Below, piece after piece: positions 54,028 to 62,227 of a stretch of DNA of 64,000 nucleotides; positions within the stretch are counted from its first letter, which is position 1; each line of letters starts with the position of its first letter. A program made the translations under genes and the position numbers. The notes below the pieces were generated by a model. That model was not told where the DNA came from and did no database searches. It was given only the letters and a program-made list of their open reading frames with translations. Origin of the DNA: Methylobacterium adhaesivum (GTDB lineage Bacteria; Pseudomonadota; Alphaproteobacteria; Rhizobiales; Beijerinckiaceae); contig NZ_BPQD01000003.1 of assembly GCF_022179065.1 (NCBI RefSeq), positions 455,700 through 519,699 on the forward strand, written 5' to 3'.

Positions 54028-54906
54028 ATGGAGTGCCGGGTGGCGGTGCGGATCGACCCGAAGCTGATCTACGAGATCAAAGTGCCTGAGGGATCGCGCT
54101 ACTTCGGCGAGATCTACCGGCCTTACGCGGTGGACGTTCGGATCGGGCCTGAGCACCGACTGCGCTTTGGCCGATTTTCGAGCGGCCTCGTCGGCAACCT
54201 GCGGGTCTTGAACCTGCCCGACGACACCGACGAGGTGTTCACGTGCGGCGCGTTCTGTGAGGCCGACGTGGACGCGCGGATCATCGTGGGCGGCAATCAC
54301 CGCAACGACACGCCGTGCAACATTACGATCGGCAGCTTCGGCGGCGCCTACGCCCTATTCCTGAGCGAAGAGGACAAGCTGACGTTTTCCTCGAACAGCC
54401 GCCCGGTTCGGTTCGGCGACAACGTGGTTTTGTCGTCCGGCGTGCGGGTCCTCGGAGGCGCCGAAGTTGGCACGGGATCGGTAGTCGCTGCAGGCGCCGT
54501 CGTGTCTGGCGTCTGCCCTGCCTTCGGCGTGTATGGCGGGGTCCCAGCCCGGCGCCTGAAGGATCGGTTCAATGCCGCCGCGCGCGAGAGATACGACGCA
54601 CTGCGGCTAAGCGAGTTGAGGGCTCACTGCATTCCTCTGATTCCGGCGATGCTCGCTTCCGACTTACCGTCGGACGAGCATGGAGCGGAGTACGTCAACC
54701 GGGTTCCAAGGCTAGTTTTCGAGGGGAAAATCGGCGATGGCGGTTCCGTGCATTTGCGTCGAACGGACGAATATTTTATCGGAGACGACAGGGTTACAGG
54801 CGCTTCAATTGTCGAAAAGTTGTCTTCCTATTTCAATCAAGCTCGTGAAAAGCCAGCGTCGTTTAATTGGTCCGCAGACATATTCTACGATTTAGGAATT
54901 TCCTAA
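54028..54906 (+). CDS. XAT-type hexapeptide acyltransferase, copy 2 (prophage)
   Basis: From the ATG at 54028 the product is 292 residues and paralogous to copy 1 along its length. Motifs: AVDVRIGPEHRLRFGRFSSG, IIVGGNHRND (active-site His in the canonical GGNH), VVLSSGVRVLGGAEVGTGSV, VAAGAVVSGVCPAFGVYGGV with PARRLKDRF. The C-terminal extension is shared (HCIPLIPAMLAS, VPRLVFEGKIGD, EYFIGDDRVTG, YFNQAREKP, WSADIFYDLGIS). It runs against the tail operon and ends 5 bp from a convergent gene, like inserted cargo. Confidence 0.87.
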   Translation: MECRVAVRIDPKLIYEIKVPEGSRYFGEIYRPYAVDVRIGPEHRLRFGRFSSGLVGNLRVLNLPDDTDEVFTCGAFCEADVDARIIVGGNHRNDTPCNITIGSFGGAYALFLSEEDKLTFSSNSRPVRFGDNVVLSSGVRVLGGAEVGTGSVVAAGAVVSGVCPAFGVYGGVPARRLKDRFNAAARERYDALRLSELRAHCIPLIPAMLASDLPSDEHGAEYVNRVPRLVFEGKIGDGGSVHLRRTDEYFIGDDRVTGASIVEKLSSYFNQAREKPASFNWSADIFYDLGIS

Positions 54907-54911
54907 AACGA

Positions 54912-55601
54912 TCAAGGCTTTGCGGTCCAAAACTCCAGAAACATAAGGCCGTCGCCGCCTGCCGCAGTAGATGTATCGCCGCCGCTGTTCGAATAGAAAA
55001 ACTGTGCGCCGCCTCCAGGGAAGCCACCGCGACCGTTCCGGCAATCAGCTCCGAGCCCGCCGAGCATTAGCGCATCTGCTACGTTGCGTTCGCCAGCGGA
55101 CCCACCCCCAGCCCCGCCGGGTGGGCCGCTGCCGCCGCTACCGCCGTTTGTCCCTGCCGCGCCGTTGCCGCCGAAATTACCCGCTCCCCCAGAAGCCTTG
55201 ATTGTGCCCACACAGTTCGCGGCTAGGCCGGGCGTTTGACCCGTTTTGCCGCCCTCGGCCAAGAGGATCAGGATGCCGGCGAGCGTAAGCGTGCTATTGC
55301 CCCCGTTGCCTGCGTTTACTCCTGCGCCAACGACGGCGGTGTAAGCCTGTCCAGGCGTGCAGCTGCGATCCTCACGGGCAAAGGCGCCGCCGCTCCCGCT
55401 CGGGTTGCCGCTTGGATTGGCGCCCCCGCCCGCACCAACTGCACGGGAGGAAAGCCAGTTTGCCCCATCGGGGACGACGCCGTTCGTTGTACCCGCGAAC
55501 AGAGGAATGCGCGCGATAAGCTTTGCCCCAACGGCGCCGCTCCGAAAATACGCCTGATTGCCGATTTGGTGCGGCTGCGGCCCCATCGCCCCGTAGGCCA
55601 T
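54912..55601 (-). CDS. Glycine-rich phage adhesin-like protein
   Basis: The 229-residue product has an N-terminal head (MAYGAMGPQPHQIGNQAYFR) and then runs of glycine-rich motifs from about residue 55 (GAGGGANPSGNPSGSGGAFA, GGAGNFGGNGAAGTNGGSGG, SGPPGGAGGGSAGERN), ending in AQFFYSNSGGDTSTAAGGDG and LMFLEFWTAKP. This pattern resembles the polyglycine-II sandwich of gp38-type phage receptor-binding adhesins. It is probably a fibre-tip receptor-binding protein. Confidence 0.75.
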   Translation of the reverse strand: MAYGAMGPQPHQIGNQAYFRSGAVGAKLIARIPLFAGTTNGVVPDGANWLSSRAVGAGGGANPSGNPSGSGGAFAREDRSCTPGQAYTAVVGAGVNAGNGGNSTLTLAGILILLAEGGKTGQTPGLAANCVGTIKASGGAGNFGGNGAAGTNGGSGGSGPPGGAGGGSAGERNVADALMLGGLGADCRNGRGGFPGGGAQFFYSNSGGDTSTAAGGDGLMFLEFWTAKP

Positions 55602-56272
55602 CAGTAATCCCCGGCCAACGGGGTGATATCGACGTAGCCCCCAGACGAAACTGCCGACAGAAGCGCGGCGAAGTACCCGGAGCCGGGACCGACCGCGAGG
55701 GCACGGTTCGGCGTGGCATCCATGAACGGCTTGGCGTCGGTGAAGAGGTCGAGCGCGGCGGTGCCGGCGGTCGAGCCCGCGCCGGAGGCCAGGGTTGAGG
55801 TGCTGAGAAGATGCAGGCGCCAGAACTCGGCGTTGGCCGGCGGCGTCTCAGCGGTGAAGGTATTGGCCGCGAAGGTGAGGGTCGTGGCCGACACGGCGGT
55901 GATCTGAGCGTTGTCGACGGCGGCCACGTTCGCGGTGTTGCGCAGCCCGACGCTGTCGCCCACGAGCCAGCCATCGGTGATGAAGTTGCCCGTCGTCCGG
56001 GTGATCGTGTTCGTGGTGATCGACGCCGTGCCCATGTCGGACACCTTCGTGAGGCGACGAGCGGCGAACAGGCGGATGGAGAGAGCGGCCGGGGTGCTCT
56101 GAAACTGCGCGGCGGACAGGCCGAACAGCCGAGAGCCGCCGACTGTCGCTGGAGGGCCTGTCCCAACATCCGCCGACGAGAACACGAACACCGGCCGGGT
56201 CGCGTGAACCGGCAAGATCCGCGCAGGCGAAAACGGCCGGTATGACCCGACGTGGTTTGGATCAAGTGCCAT
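55601..56272 (-). CDS. Phage tail-fibre protein
   Basis: The 223-residue product has RPFSPARILPVHATRPVFVF near the start, a Thr/Ala-rich beta region (ITTNTITRTTGNFITDGWLV, VSATTLTFAANTFTAETPPA) and a C-terminal domain (LFTDAKPFMDATPNRALAVG). No named family. One-base TGATG overlap with the glycine-rich gene. Confidence 0.7.
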   Translation of the reverse strand: MALDPNHVGSYRPFSPARILPVHATRPVFVFSSADVGTGPPATVGGSRLFGLSAAQFQSTPAALSIRLFAARRLTKVSDMGTASITTNTITRTTGNFITDGWLVGDSVGLRNTANVAAVDNAQITAVSATTLTFAANTFTAETPPANAEFWRLHLLSTSTLASGAGSTAGTAALDLFTDAKPFMDATPNRALAVGPGSGYFAALLSAVSSGGYVDITPLAGDY

Positions 56273-56281
56273 TTGATTCTC

Positions 56282-57313
56282 TCAGGGGAAGGTCGAGGCG
56301 TTGATGAAGCGGGCGGTGCGGAGGGCGCGCTGGGCACCCGTCACGGTCGCGGCGTACTGAGGGTCACCGGAGACGGAGCCCGTGTCGCCCTTCTGAGCGA
56401 CGAGCTGCCACCAGGTCGGCGACGTGTCGGGCTGGTGGCCCGTGTTCGCGTTCTGCAGGCTGACGTAGCTCGAGCCGTTGTAGGAGACGCCAGCATTCTT
56501 GGCGTAGGTCGTGCCGGCCGCGTAGGCGGCGCCGGTCCAGTTGGCGACGGCGCCCGCGAAAGATACCCCCGCTGGCCAGACGCCCCCGGCCTTCGGGCCG
56601 TAGATCACCTGGTTGGCGGTATCGATGTAGGTCTGGCCGTCGATCCCAACGCCCGCGCCTGGCGCGACGGTGCCGGTGATGACAGTGACGAGCGGCGTCT
56701 TGGTCGTCGGCCACTGACCGTTCGATTTCGGGCCGTAGAAGTGGGCCGCGACCGTGTCGAGGTAGGTCTGGCCGTCGTAGCCCTGGCTCGGGGACGGCGC
56801 CCCGCTGCCGACCAGCAGCCCGACGAGCGGGGTCGGTGCCGGCCAAGCGCCGTTGACCTTCTGCCCGTAGAAGACAGCGTTCTGCCGATCAAGGTAGACC
56901 TGCCCGTCGAACCCCGTGGTCGGCTGCGGCGGGCCCAGACCCATCACGAGGCCGATCAGCGGTTCCGGGTTGCCCCATGCGCCCGAGGTCTTGGGGCCGT
57001 AGAGCAAGGGACCGGCGTCGGTGTCACGCAGATAGAAGTCGCCATCGCGGCCGGCCGCCGAGGTGGGAGCCAGCGTGCCGGCGAGAAAGCCGAAGCCTTG
57101 GGGGCCGGGCAGGCCGTTCGGCCCGCGCTTACCGCGCAGCTCGAACTGCGGCTGCCAGATCCCGCTTTCGTCCTTGGCGAACAGCAGGGTGGTGTTGAGG
57201 TTGATGGCGGTGTCGCCGAAGCGCCCGTCTGCCGCGTTCGGATCCCGCAGGAACCATAGCAAGCTGTTGCCGTCGGCGCCGGGAGGGCCGCGCGTCGAGA
57301 AGTCGATCGCCAT
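56282..57313 (-). CDS. Repeat-containing tail fibre with collagen-like segments and CBM-like end
   Basis: The 343-residue product begins MAIDFSTRGPPGADGNSLLW (short collagen-like start) and has a second collagen-like piece (GKRGPNGLPGPQG, 61-73). Residues about 87-255 hold four 45-residue repeats (GxDGQxYLDx6-8YGPKxxGxWPxxxPLVG). Residues about 259-309 (WTGAAYAAGTTYAKNAGVSY ... TWWQLVAQKG) resemble a CBM5/12 carbohydrate-binding module. Together this is a trimeric-type fibre with sugar-binding ends. Confidence 0.8.
   Translation of the reverse strand: MAIDFSTRGPPGADGNSLLWFLRDPNAADGRFGDTAINLNTTLLFAKDESGIWQPQFELRGKRGPNGLPGPQGFGFLAGTLAPTSAAGRDGDFYLRDTDAGPLLYGPKTSGAWGNPEPLIGLVMGLGPPQPTTGFDGQVYLDRQNAVFYGQKVNGAWPAPTPLVGLLVGSGAPSPSQGYDGQTYLDTVAAHFYGPKSNGQWPTTKTPLVTVITGTVAPGAGVGIDGQTYIDTANQVIYGPKAGGVWPAGVSFAGAVANWTGAAYAAGTTYAKNAGVSYNGSSYVSLQNANTGHQPDTSPTWWQLVAQKGDTGSVSGDPQYAATVTGAQRALRTARFINASTFP
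56549..57055 (-). repeat. Tandem protein repeats in the tail fibre (about 4 x 45 codons)
   Basis: Repeat starts lie near residues 87, 134, 178 and 223 of the fibre. Each carries DG-x2-Y-[LI], an aromatic strand ending YGPK or YGQK, G-x-W and usually PLVG. The first copy is the most diverged (RDGDFYLRDTDAGPLLYGPK). Confidence 0.75.
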
Positions 57314-57318
57314 GCTGA

Positions 57319-57669
57319 TTAGATCCGCGTCACGCCTTGGCTGATCACCACGGCTCCGAAGCCGGAATGGATGACCGAGCCGCCGTAGAGGATGAGGACG
57401 TCGCGCACATGGTCCGCAGGCTGCACCTGGGCCATCCGGGCGGCAGATATGCCGATCGCGAGGTGCAGGCCCTCGTCGTCGGTGACGAAACGCAACTCGC
57501 CGGTGAAGGTCGATGCCGAGAGGATGGCCGTGGTCGCACTGGCTTCGCGCCGCACCTCCATGCGGGCGCGCAGTTTTGCGACTTGGTACTCAGGTGCGAG
57601 GCCGATGACCGGGATCGTCTCCAACCAGTCGGCGTTCGTCCATGCCTGAAAGGGATCCAGCCCAGCCAT
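57319..57669 (-). CDS. Phage tail-region protein of unknown function
   Basis: The ATG at 57669 (a GTG one codon earlier is also open) gives 116 residues: AGLDPFQAWTNADWLETIPV, KLRARMEVRREASATTAILS, GELRFVTDDEGLHLAIGISA and VRDVLILYGGSVIHSGFGAV. TGATG overlap with the upstream stop. No family recognised; the last strand motifs resemble small structural beta proteins. Confidence 0.65.
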   Translation of the reverse strand: MAGLDPFQAWTNADWLETIPVIGLAPEYQVAKLRARMEVRREASATTAILSASTFTGELRFVTDDEGLHLAIGISAARMAQVQPADHVRDVLILYGGSVIHSGFGAVVISQGVTRI

Positions 57670-58139
57670 CACCGGGCCATCGCGTCGCGCCAGAGGCCGT
57701 CGAACTGCTTGGCGGGAATACCGATAGCGCCGGCGATCTCGCTGAACAGCGGGTCCGTTCGATACCAGCGGGCGGCGTCGAACTTCGTCTGCGCGATCAG
57801 CCTCTCGGTCGGATCCGGAACGTCCTGGATGGCGCCGAGCACGCCTTCGTAGAGCCCGGCCGCGATGAGGGCGAGCTTGCCCTGGGTGCTGGTGACGCTA
57901 TCGGGCAGCGGCGGCACGTGCTTCTTGGCCCACCCCTTATCGAGCCGGCGCGGGACGCCGCCCATGCGCCGACCCTCCTCGTCGAATGTGTCTTCGACCG
58001 GAGACGGCATCTCTGTCGCGTCGAAGAAGGCAACGGTGACCCCAGCACCATAGGCATCGTCGGCCACGGCCTGATCGTAGGGGTGGACCGCAAGAACGGT
58101 GTCCTCGGCCGACACGAACACCTTGTTGATCTGCGTCAT
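57669..58139 (-). CDS. Phage tail-region protein of unknown function
   Basis: The 156-residue product begins MTQINKVFVSAEDTVLAVHP and has FDEEGRRMGGVPRRLDKGWA, a helix LIAAGLYEGVLGAIQDVPDP and the C-terminal FDAARWYRTDPLFSEIAGAI. It starts one base after the tailspike stop region and is followed by a one-base overlap. Function unknown; it may be a chaperone or adaptor for the beta-helix protein before it. Confidence 0.65.
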   Translation of the reverse strand: MTQINKVFVSAEDTVLAVHPYDQAVADDAYGAGVTVAFFDATEMPSPVEDTFDEEGRRMGGVPRRLDKGWAKKHVPPLPDSVTSTQGKLALIAAGLYEGVLGAIQDVPDPTERLIAQTKFDAARWYRTDPLFSEIAGAIGIPAKQFDGLWRDAMAR

Positions 58140-58140
58140 G

Positions 58141-59361
58141 TCAGGCCACCCGGTTGTAGGAGTTGTTGTTGCCGATGGTGTTGGCGGCCGGGCTCATGGT
58201 CAGGGACGTCCCACTAGGGATCGTCGCCGTCGAACCGACGTCAGACTGGATGTCGACGCCACCGTTGCCGCCACCGGTGACGAACAGCGGGACCGACAGC
58301 AGGGAGGCCCACGAGTTCAGGACGCCGAAGGAGGCGTTATTCTTGATCTCCAGTCGGGTCGCATCGCGGAACTTTGCGTTGCCCATGTCCTGAGCGACGA
58401 TGCCGATCGAGTTGCGGTTGAAGTAGCACTCGGCCCCGACCACCCCTTCGATGAAGCTGGTGTCGCGAACGGCGATGCCGGCGCCGACGTTGCGGACGGA
58501 GATGAACGCGCCGCCGACTTGGATGCCGCTGAGGTTGGCAGCGAGGAAGCCGGCGCCCCCGCAGTAGGTCGCTCCGAGGTTCTGGCCGGCGATGGCGGCG
58601 TTGTAGTTCGACCGCATGCCGTTGCCGCCGATGTTGTGCGCCCAGACGTTCTCGAGCTTGATGTTGCCCGACCCGATCTGGCCCACCCACTCGCCGATGC
58701 GAATGCCGTCCTGGGATGAGGTGCCGTCGCCGATAAAGGCGAGGTCCTTGATGCGCTTGATCGTGCCGGAGAGCAGGAAGAACCCGGGCACCGCGCCCGT
58801 GATGACGATACGGCTGGGGAAGCGCTGGCGGATGAGCTGCTCGACGGTGGTCCGGTTCGGCAGATCCACCTCGGTCGGCGTCGGGAACCCCGTGCCGGTG
58901 AGCGGCTGACCGACGATCTCGATGCGGCCGCCATCGGGATGGTCGAGGAAAAGTGGCCCCGTCGAAATGTCGATGGGGAAGTCACCGGCGCCGAGCTGGA
59001 TCCGGACATTGGCGTCGCCGGCGATCCGGTAGCGCAGCAGGTACTGCCGCGCCGCGTGGATCGTCGGGTACTGTGCCGGCACGTAGAGGGTCATGTCCTC
59101 GGGGATGAGGTGGGTCCGGATGACCGCCTGATAGACCTGGGTCTGGTCGTCCTCGTCGAAAGCGAGGTCGTTGACCTCCACGAGGTATCCCAGCTCGTTC
59201 GCCGCCATGAGGCCACGCGCAGTGACCTCGTTGTGCAGCGGCTTGTCGGCAGGGCCGCAGGGGTAGCCCGCCGCGATCTCGGCGTTGGTCGGCACACGCC
59301 GGAGGTCCTGGCCGGCGCTGTCCTTGCCGTCCGCCCATGAGAAGAGGAAGCGTTCACGCAT
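58141..59361 (-). CDS. Right-handed beta-helix tailspike-like protein
   Basis: The 406-residue product has an N-terminal part (about 1-80) that likely attaches to the baseplate, an LIPEDMTLYVPAQYPTIHAA strand that starts many phage tailspikes, and a central parallel-beta-helix region with repeating short hydrophobic turns (IVITGAVPGFFLLSGTIKRI, IKLENVWAHNIGGNGMRSNY, GAFISVRNVGAGIAVRD). The C terminus is Ser/Thr/Asn-rich. Tailspikes of this fold bind or cleave surface polysaccharide; no catalytic pair can be named. Confidence 0.8.
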   Translation of the reverse strand: MRERFLFSWADGKDSAGQDLRRVPTNAEIAAGYPCGPADKPLHNEVTARGLMAANELGYLVEVNDLAFDEDDQTQVYQAVIRTHLIPEDMTLYVPAQYPTIHAARQYLLRYRIAGDANVRIQLGAGDFPIDISTGPLFLDHPDGGRIEIVGQPLTGTGFPTPTEVDLPNRTTVEQLIRQRFPSRIVITGAVPGFFLLSGTIKRIKDLAFIGDGTSSQDGIRIGEWVGQIGSGNIKLENVWAHNIGGNGMRSNYNAAIAGQNLGATYCGGAGFLAANLSGIQVGGAFISVRNVGAGIAVRDTSFIEGVVGAECYFNRNSIGIVAQDMGNAKFRDATRLEIKNNASFGVLNSWASLLSVPLFVTGGGNGGVDIQSDVGSTATIPSGTSLTMSPAANTIGNNNSYNRVA

Positions 59362-59362
59362 G

Positions 59363-60295
59363 TCAGTCGATCACCGATTGGGGGTTGTGCCAGACGCTGT
59401 CGCAGAGTCCGCCCCAGCCTTCGCCGAAGCCGAAGGGGCGGCCGGGGTCGACGTGGACGAGGCGGCGGATGCCAGGGGCGATCGGCAGGACCTTCACCGT
59501 GATGGGGAGGATCTGCTTCTCGACGTTGGAGAGGATGCGGCCTGAGGCCAGGGTGATCTGGCCGCGGTCCATCGTGGCAACGAAGGCCGAGGCGCCCCAG
59601 ATGCCGCGCAGGGCGGCGTTCAGGGAGTCGAGGTCGTAGAGGCCGAGGATCTGGTAGCGGCGGACCTTCAGGTAGCGCCGATACAGCTCGTCGTCGGTGA
59701 AGGTGTAATCGTCGAAACGGGGGCCGTCGCAGTCGAGCCAGGACCCGTCCTCGCAATAGCCCTCCACCGGAATGATGCTCTCGCAGCCGAGGTCGCAGGG
59801 AGCGATCTCGCTGTCCGTGCAACCGAACCACGTGCCTTCTTCGCAGAAGCCGGATACGGGCAGGTCGCGGGGAATGTCGGTGGAGCACCCGAACCCGAAC
59901 TCCGGCTCGCCGCCGTCGGCACAGAAGCTGCCGCCGCAGAAGCCGGTCACCCGGGCTTCGGGCGCCTCGTCATTGCACGGGAAGCCGAAGTAGGGACCGA
60001 CCGACGGCGTGATGCCGGTAAAGCCGTTGGCGCCGAAACCGAACACCGGCCGGAACTGGCCCTGGCAGTGGCGCCGGGGGAACCCGAGGTCTTTGCCCAG
60101 GATGGTCAGTTGGTCGCCTACGGCCGTGTCGAGATCGAAGGCAGCGGGGATGCGGCAGAGGGCGGTCTGCGCCTCGGCGATCTGCCCCAGCACGTGCCGG
60201 AAGTAGGCGAGGAGGTTCGGGGACTCCCGGTATTGCGTCCTGATCCGGTCGACTTCCGCCTCGACGAGATCCCCAGCGGCCCGGCACGCCGTCAT
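59363..60295 (-). CDS. DUF2612-type baseplate protein with Cys-rich insertion
   Basis: The 310-residue product has a helical N terminus (AEVDRIRTQYRESPNLLAYF, RHVLGQIAEAQTALCRIPAA) then FDLDTAVGDQLTILGKDLGF, the DUF2612 hallmark, and a C terminus with DELYRRYLKVRRYQILGLYD and LNAALRGIWG. These proteins sit where gpI does, linking baseplate J to fibres. Residues 107-189 are an insertion with ten cysteines in GFC/GYC...C motifs. ATGA overlap with baseplate J. Confidence 0.85.
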   Translation of the reverse strand: MTACRAAGDLVEAEVDRIRTQYRESPNLLAYFRHVLGQIAEAQTALCRIPAAFDLDTAVGDQLTILGKDLGFPRRHCQGQFRPVFGFGANGFTGITPSVGPYFGFPCNDEAPEARVTGFCGGSFCADGGEPEFGFGCSTDIPRDLPVSGFCEEGTWFGCTDSEIAPCDLGCESIIPVEGYCEDGSWLDCDGPRFDDYTFTDDELYRRYLKVRRYQILGLYDLDSLNAALRGIWGASAFVATMDRGQITLASGRILSNVEKQILPITVKVLPIAPGIRRLVHVDPGRPFGFGEGWGGLCDSVWHNPQSVID

Positions 60296-61185
60296 GTGGC
60301 GTAGGCCACGTTGTTGCTGTCGATGCTCACCTGCCCGAGCTCTCCGAAGGTCAGCCCGAACGGCAGCGGCGAAAACGCCCCGCCGGGCCGCATCGCCTCG
60401 GCGGCGACGAGCTCGACGTTGGGCATGGCGCTGAGCGCCACCGCGATCCGGTGCTTGGTCAGGTCCTCGCCGTTGATGAGCGGGCACGTCGCCAGCCCGG
60501 CCGCGATCGTGTCGCGGATCGCCAGGACGTTCGGCGGCTGGCAGGCGCACGGGCTTTCGATAGACCGGATCGTCACCTTCAGGGTGAGCGGCACAACCGT
60601 CGGCCGGGTGAACCGGATCGTGCGGCACAGGCCGTCGACGGACGTCTCAACGACATGGCTGCCCGAGGTCGAGATGCCAGGGACGACATAGCGCCGGATC
60701 GTAGCCGCCACCTCGGCGTCATCACCGCCCACGACGGCCACGGAGACGCTGTTCGCCGGCAGGCCGCGCGCGTCGACCGCGTCCTTCTCGTTCACGAACG
60801 GATAGCCGTAGGTGACGCCCGGGACAGACCGGACCGCGCGCGCGAGATCCTGGATGTCGATGTTCGCCCGGTCGAGATTCGTGATCGCGCGGCGGAGATC
60901 CAGGTCGCCTTCGTCCGGCGATCGTGCCAGGAGGCGCAGCTTCGCGATCCGGTCGAGGTTGTTTCCTTCGGACTGGTCGGCGTCGAGGGACGAGTAGACG
61001 TCCTCGCCCAGCTCCCACGTCCCGGCGATGAGGTTCGCCATAAGGCCGTTGAGCTGCCCCATGGGCGACTGCGAGGACTGGATGACCTCGGCGCCGAAGA
61101 TCATGATCGCGCGCTCTTCGATCTCGGCCAGGATGACCGAGAGCTCCTTGCGCGCGAAGCCGATGGGGGTGACGCCGTAGGTCAA
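60292..61185 (-). CDS. Baseplate J (gp47-like) protein
   Basis: The 297-residue product is a wedge component of contractile baseplates. Start is TTG at 61185, supported by GGAGG seven bases upstream; it overlaps the gp25 stop as TTGA. Motifs: PIGFARKELSVILAEIEERA, GQLNGLMANLIAGTWELGED, the Arg-rich RLLARSPDEGDLDLRRAITN typical of baseplate J, then GLPANSVSVAVVGGDDAEVA and a C terminus with VSIDSNNVAYAT. Confidence 0.92.
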   Translation of the reverse strand: MTYGVTPIGFARKELSVILAEIEERAIMIFGAEVIQSSQSPMGQLNGLMANLIAGTWELGEDVYSSLDADQSEGNNLDRIAKLRLLARSPDEGDLDLRRAITNLDRANIDIQDLARAVRSVPGVTYGYPFVNEKDAVDARGLPANSVSVAVVGGDDAEVAATIRRYVVPGISTSGSHVVETSVDGLCRTIRFTRPTVVPLTLKVTIRSIESPCACQPPNVLAIRDTIAAGLATCPLINGEDLTKHRIAVALSAMPNVELVAAEAMRPGGAFSPLPFGLTFGELGQVSIDSNNVAYAT

Positions 61186-61550
61186 AGGGTGACCTCCAGG
61201 GATTCGTCGAGGATGGATCGGCCGACGGCTTCGAGGACCGAGATGGAGCGGCGGCGCTCGTCAATCTCGAGATCGAAGCTGTCGAGGCTGGCGACGCCGG
61301 GCGTGTCGAGGATCTCGCGCTTGATGAGCGCGTCGATGATCGCGGGGTTGTGCGGGCGCACGAAGATCTCCTGGAACCACGGCACGCCGGCCTCCGTGTC
61401 CAGGAACCACTCGCCGCGGTAGGACAGCAGCCGCTGCTTGGCGTGCTGAGCGATGGCCTCGTTGTCCGTGACCGTGGCGAGGTTGCCGTCGGGCGCCAGA
61501 AACAGGTCGTGCGTGGTCGCGTCGAGCGCGAGGCCGAAGAACGCCGCCAT
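61182..61550 (-). CDS. Baseplate wedge protein W (gp25-like)
   Basis: The 122-residue product has the gp25/GPW lysozyme-like layout: FFGLALDATTHDLFLAPDGN, NEAIAQHAKQRLLSYRGEWF, LDTEAGVPWFQEIF and LIKREILDTPGVASLDSFDL. It precedes baseplate J, the usual order in contractile tails. Confidence 0.92.
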   Translation of the reverse strand: MAAFFGLALDATTHDLFLAPDGNLATVTDNEAIAQHAKQRLLSYRGEWFLDTEAGVPWFQEIFVRPHNPAIIDALIKREILDTPGVASLDSFDLEIDERRRSISVLEAVGRSILDESLEVTL

Positions 61551-61561
61551 GCCGGGGTGCC

Positions 61562-62227
61562 TTAGAGCTTGATCTGGCCGAGGTGGGACTTCAGCTCAGC
61601 GAACTGCTGCTGGTACTCAAGGCCGCCCTGGGGGCCCGTGCCGGCGCCGTTGAGCTTGTCCTTGGCGAGGAAGTCGAGCATCGACTCGACGATGGTGAAG
61701 AGGTCGTACTTGCCCCCTGCCCCAGTCATTTTGAACTTGCCGTTCTTCTGATCGAAGGTGAAGGCGTTCTTGCCGTCCTCGGAGCGCAGCTGGGTGTGCT
61801 CGTTGTTGAAGTTGGCGAGCTTCTTGGTGCTCGGCTCCATGCCGAGATGGGCCACCGCATCGGACAGATCGTGCATCCGGGCCGTATCCGCCTCGGCCGC
61901 CTCCCCCTTTTCGTACCAAGCGTCCATGTTCCGACTCTGGAACGAGAGCTGGACGCCGTCGCCCTCCTTCACCGGCCACGTCAGGGCTGCGCCGCCGCCG
62001 CGGGGGAACATGACCGGGACCCCCAGGAGGTCCGGGATCTCCGTCGCCTTGCCGGCAAGCTTCGGCTTGTAGAGCACCTTCACCGTGGCGGTCTGGTTCT
62101 CGGGGTCGAACTTCACGATCCTGCCCGGCATCGACGTCCACATGTCGATCCGCTCGGATTCCGTGTCGGCGCTCGCGGCATCCGCGTAATTGCCTCGGAC
62201 GGCCCGGGTTTCGAGAAGGCCTGCCAT
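61562..62227 (-). CDS. Gp138-type baseplate spike protein
   Basis: The 221-residue product (ATG 62227, or GTG one codon earlier) has the Gp138 N-terminal OB-fold (TSMPGRIVKFDPENQTATVK, GVPVMFPRGGGAALTWPVKE, GDGVQLSFQSRNMDAWYEKG) and a C-terminal beta-helix-like tip (ANFNNEHTQLRSEDGKNAFT, KFKMTGAGGKYDLFTI). It is the membrane-puncturing central spike. Confidence 0.88.
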   Translation of the reverse strand: MAGLLETRAVRGNYADAASADTESERIDMWTSMPGRIVKFDPENQTATVKVLYKPKLAGKATEIPDLLGVPVMFPRGGGAALTWPVKEGDGVQLSFQSRNMDAWYEKGEAAEADTARMHDLSDAVAHLGMEPSTKKLANFNNEHTQLRSEDGKNAFTFDQKNGKFKMTGAGGKYDLFTIVESMLDFLAKDKLNGAGTGPQGGLEYQQQFAELKSHLGQIKL

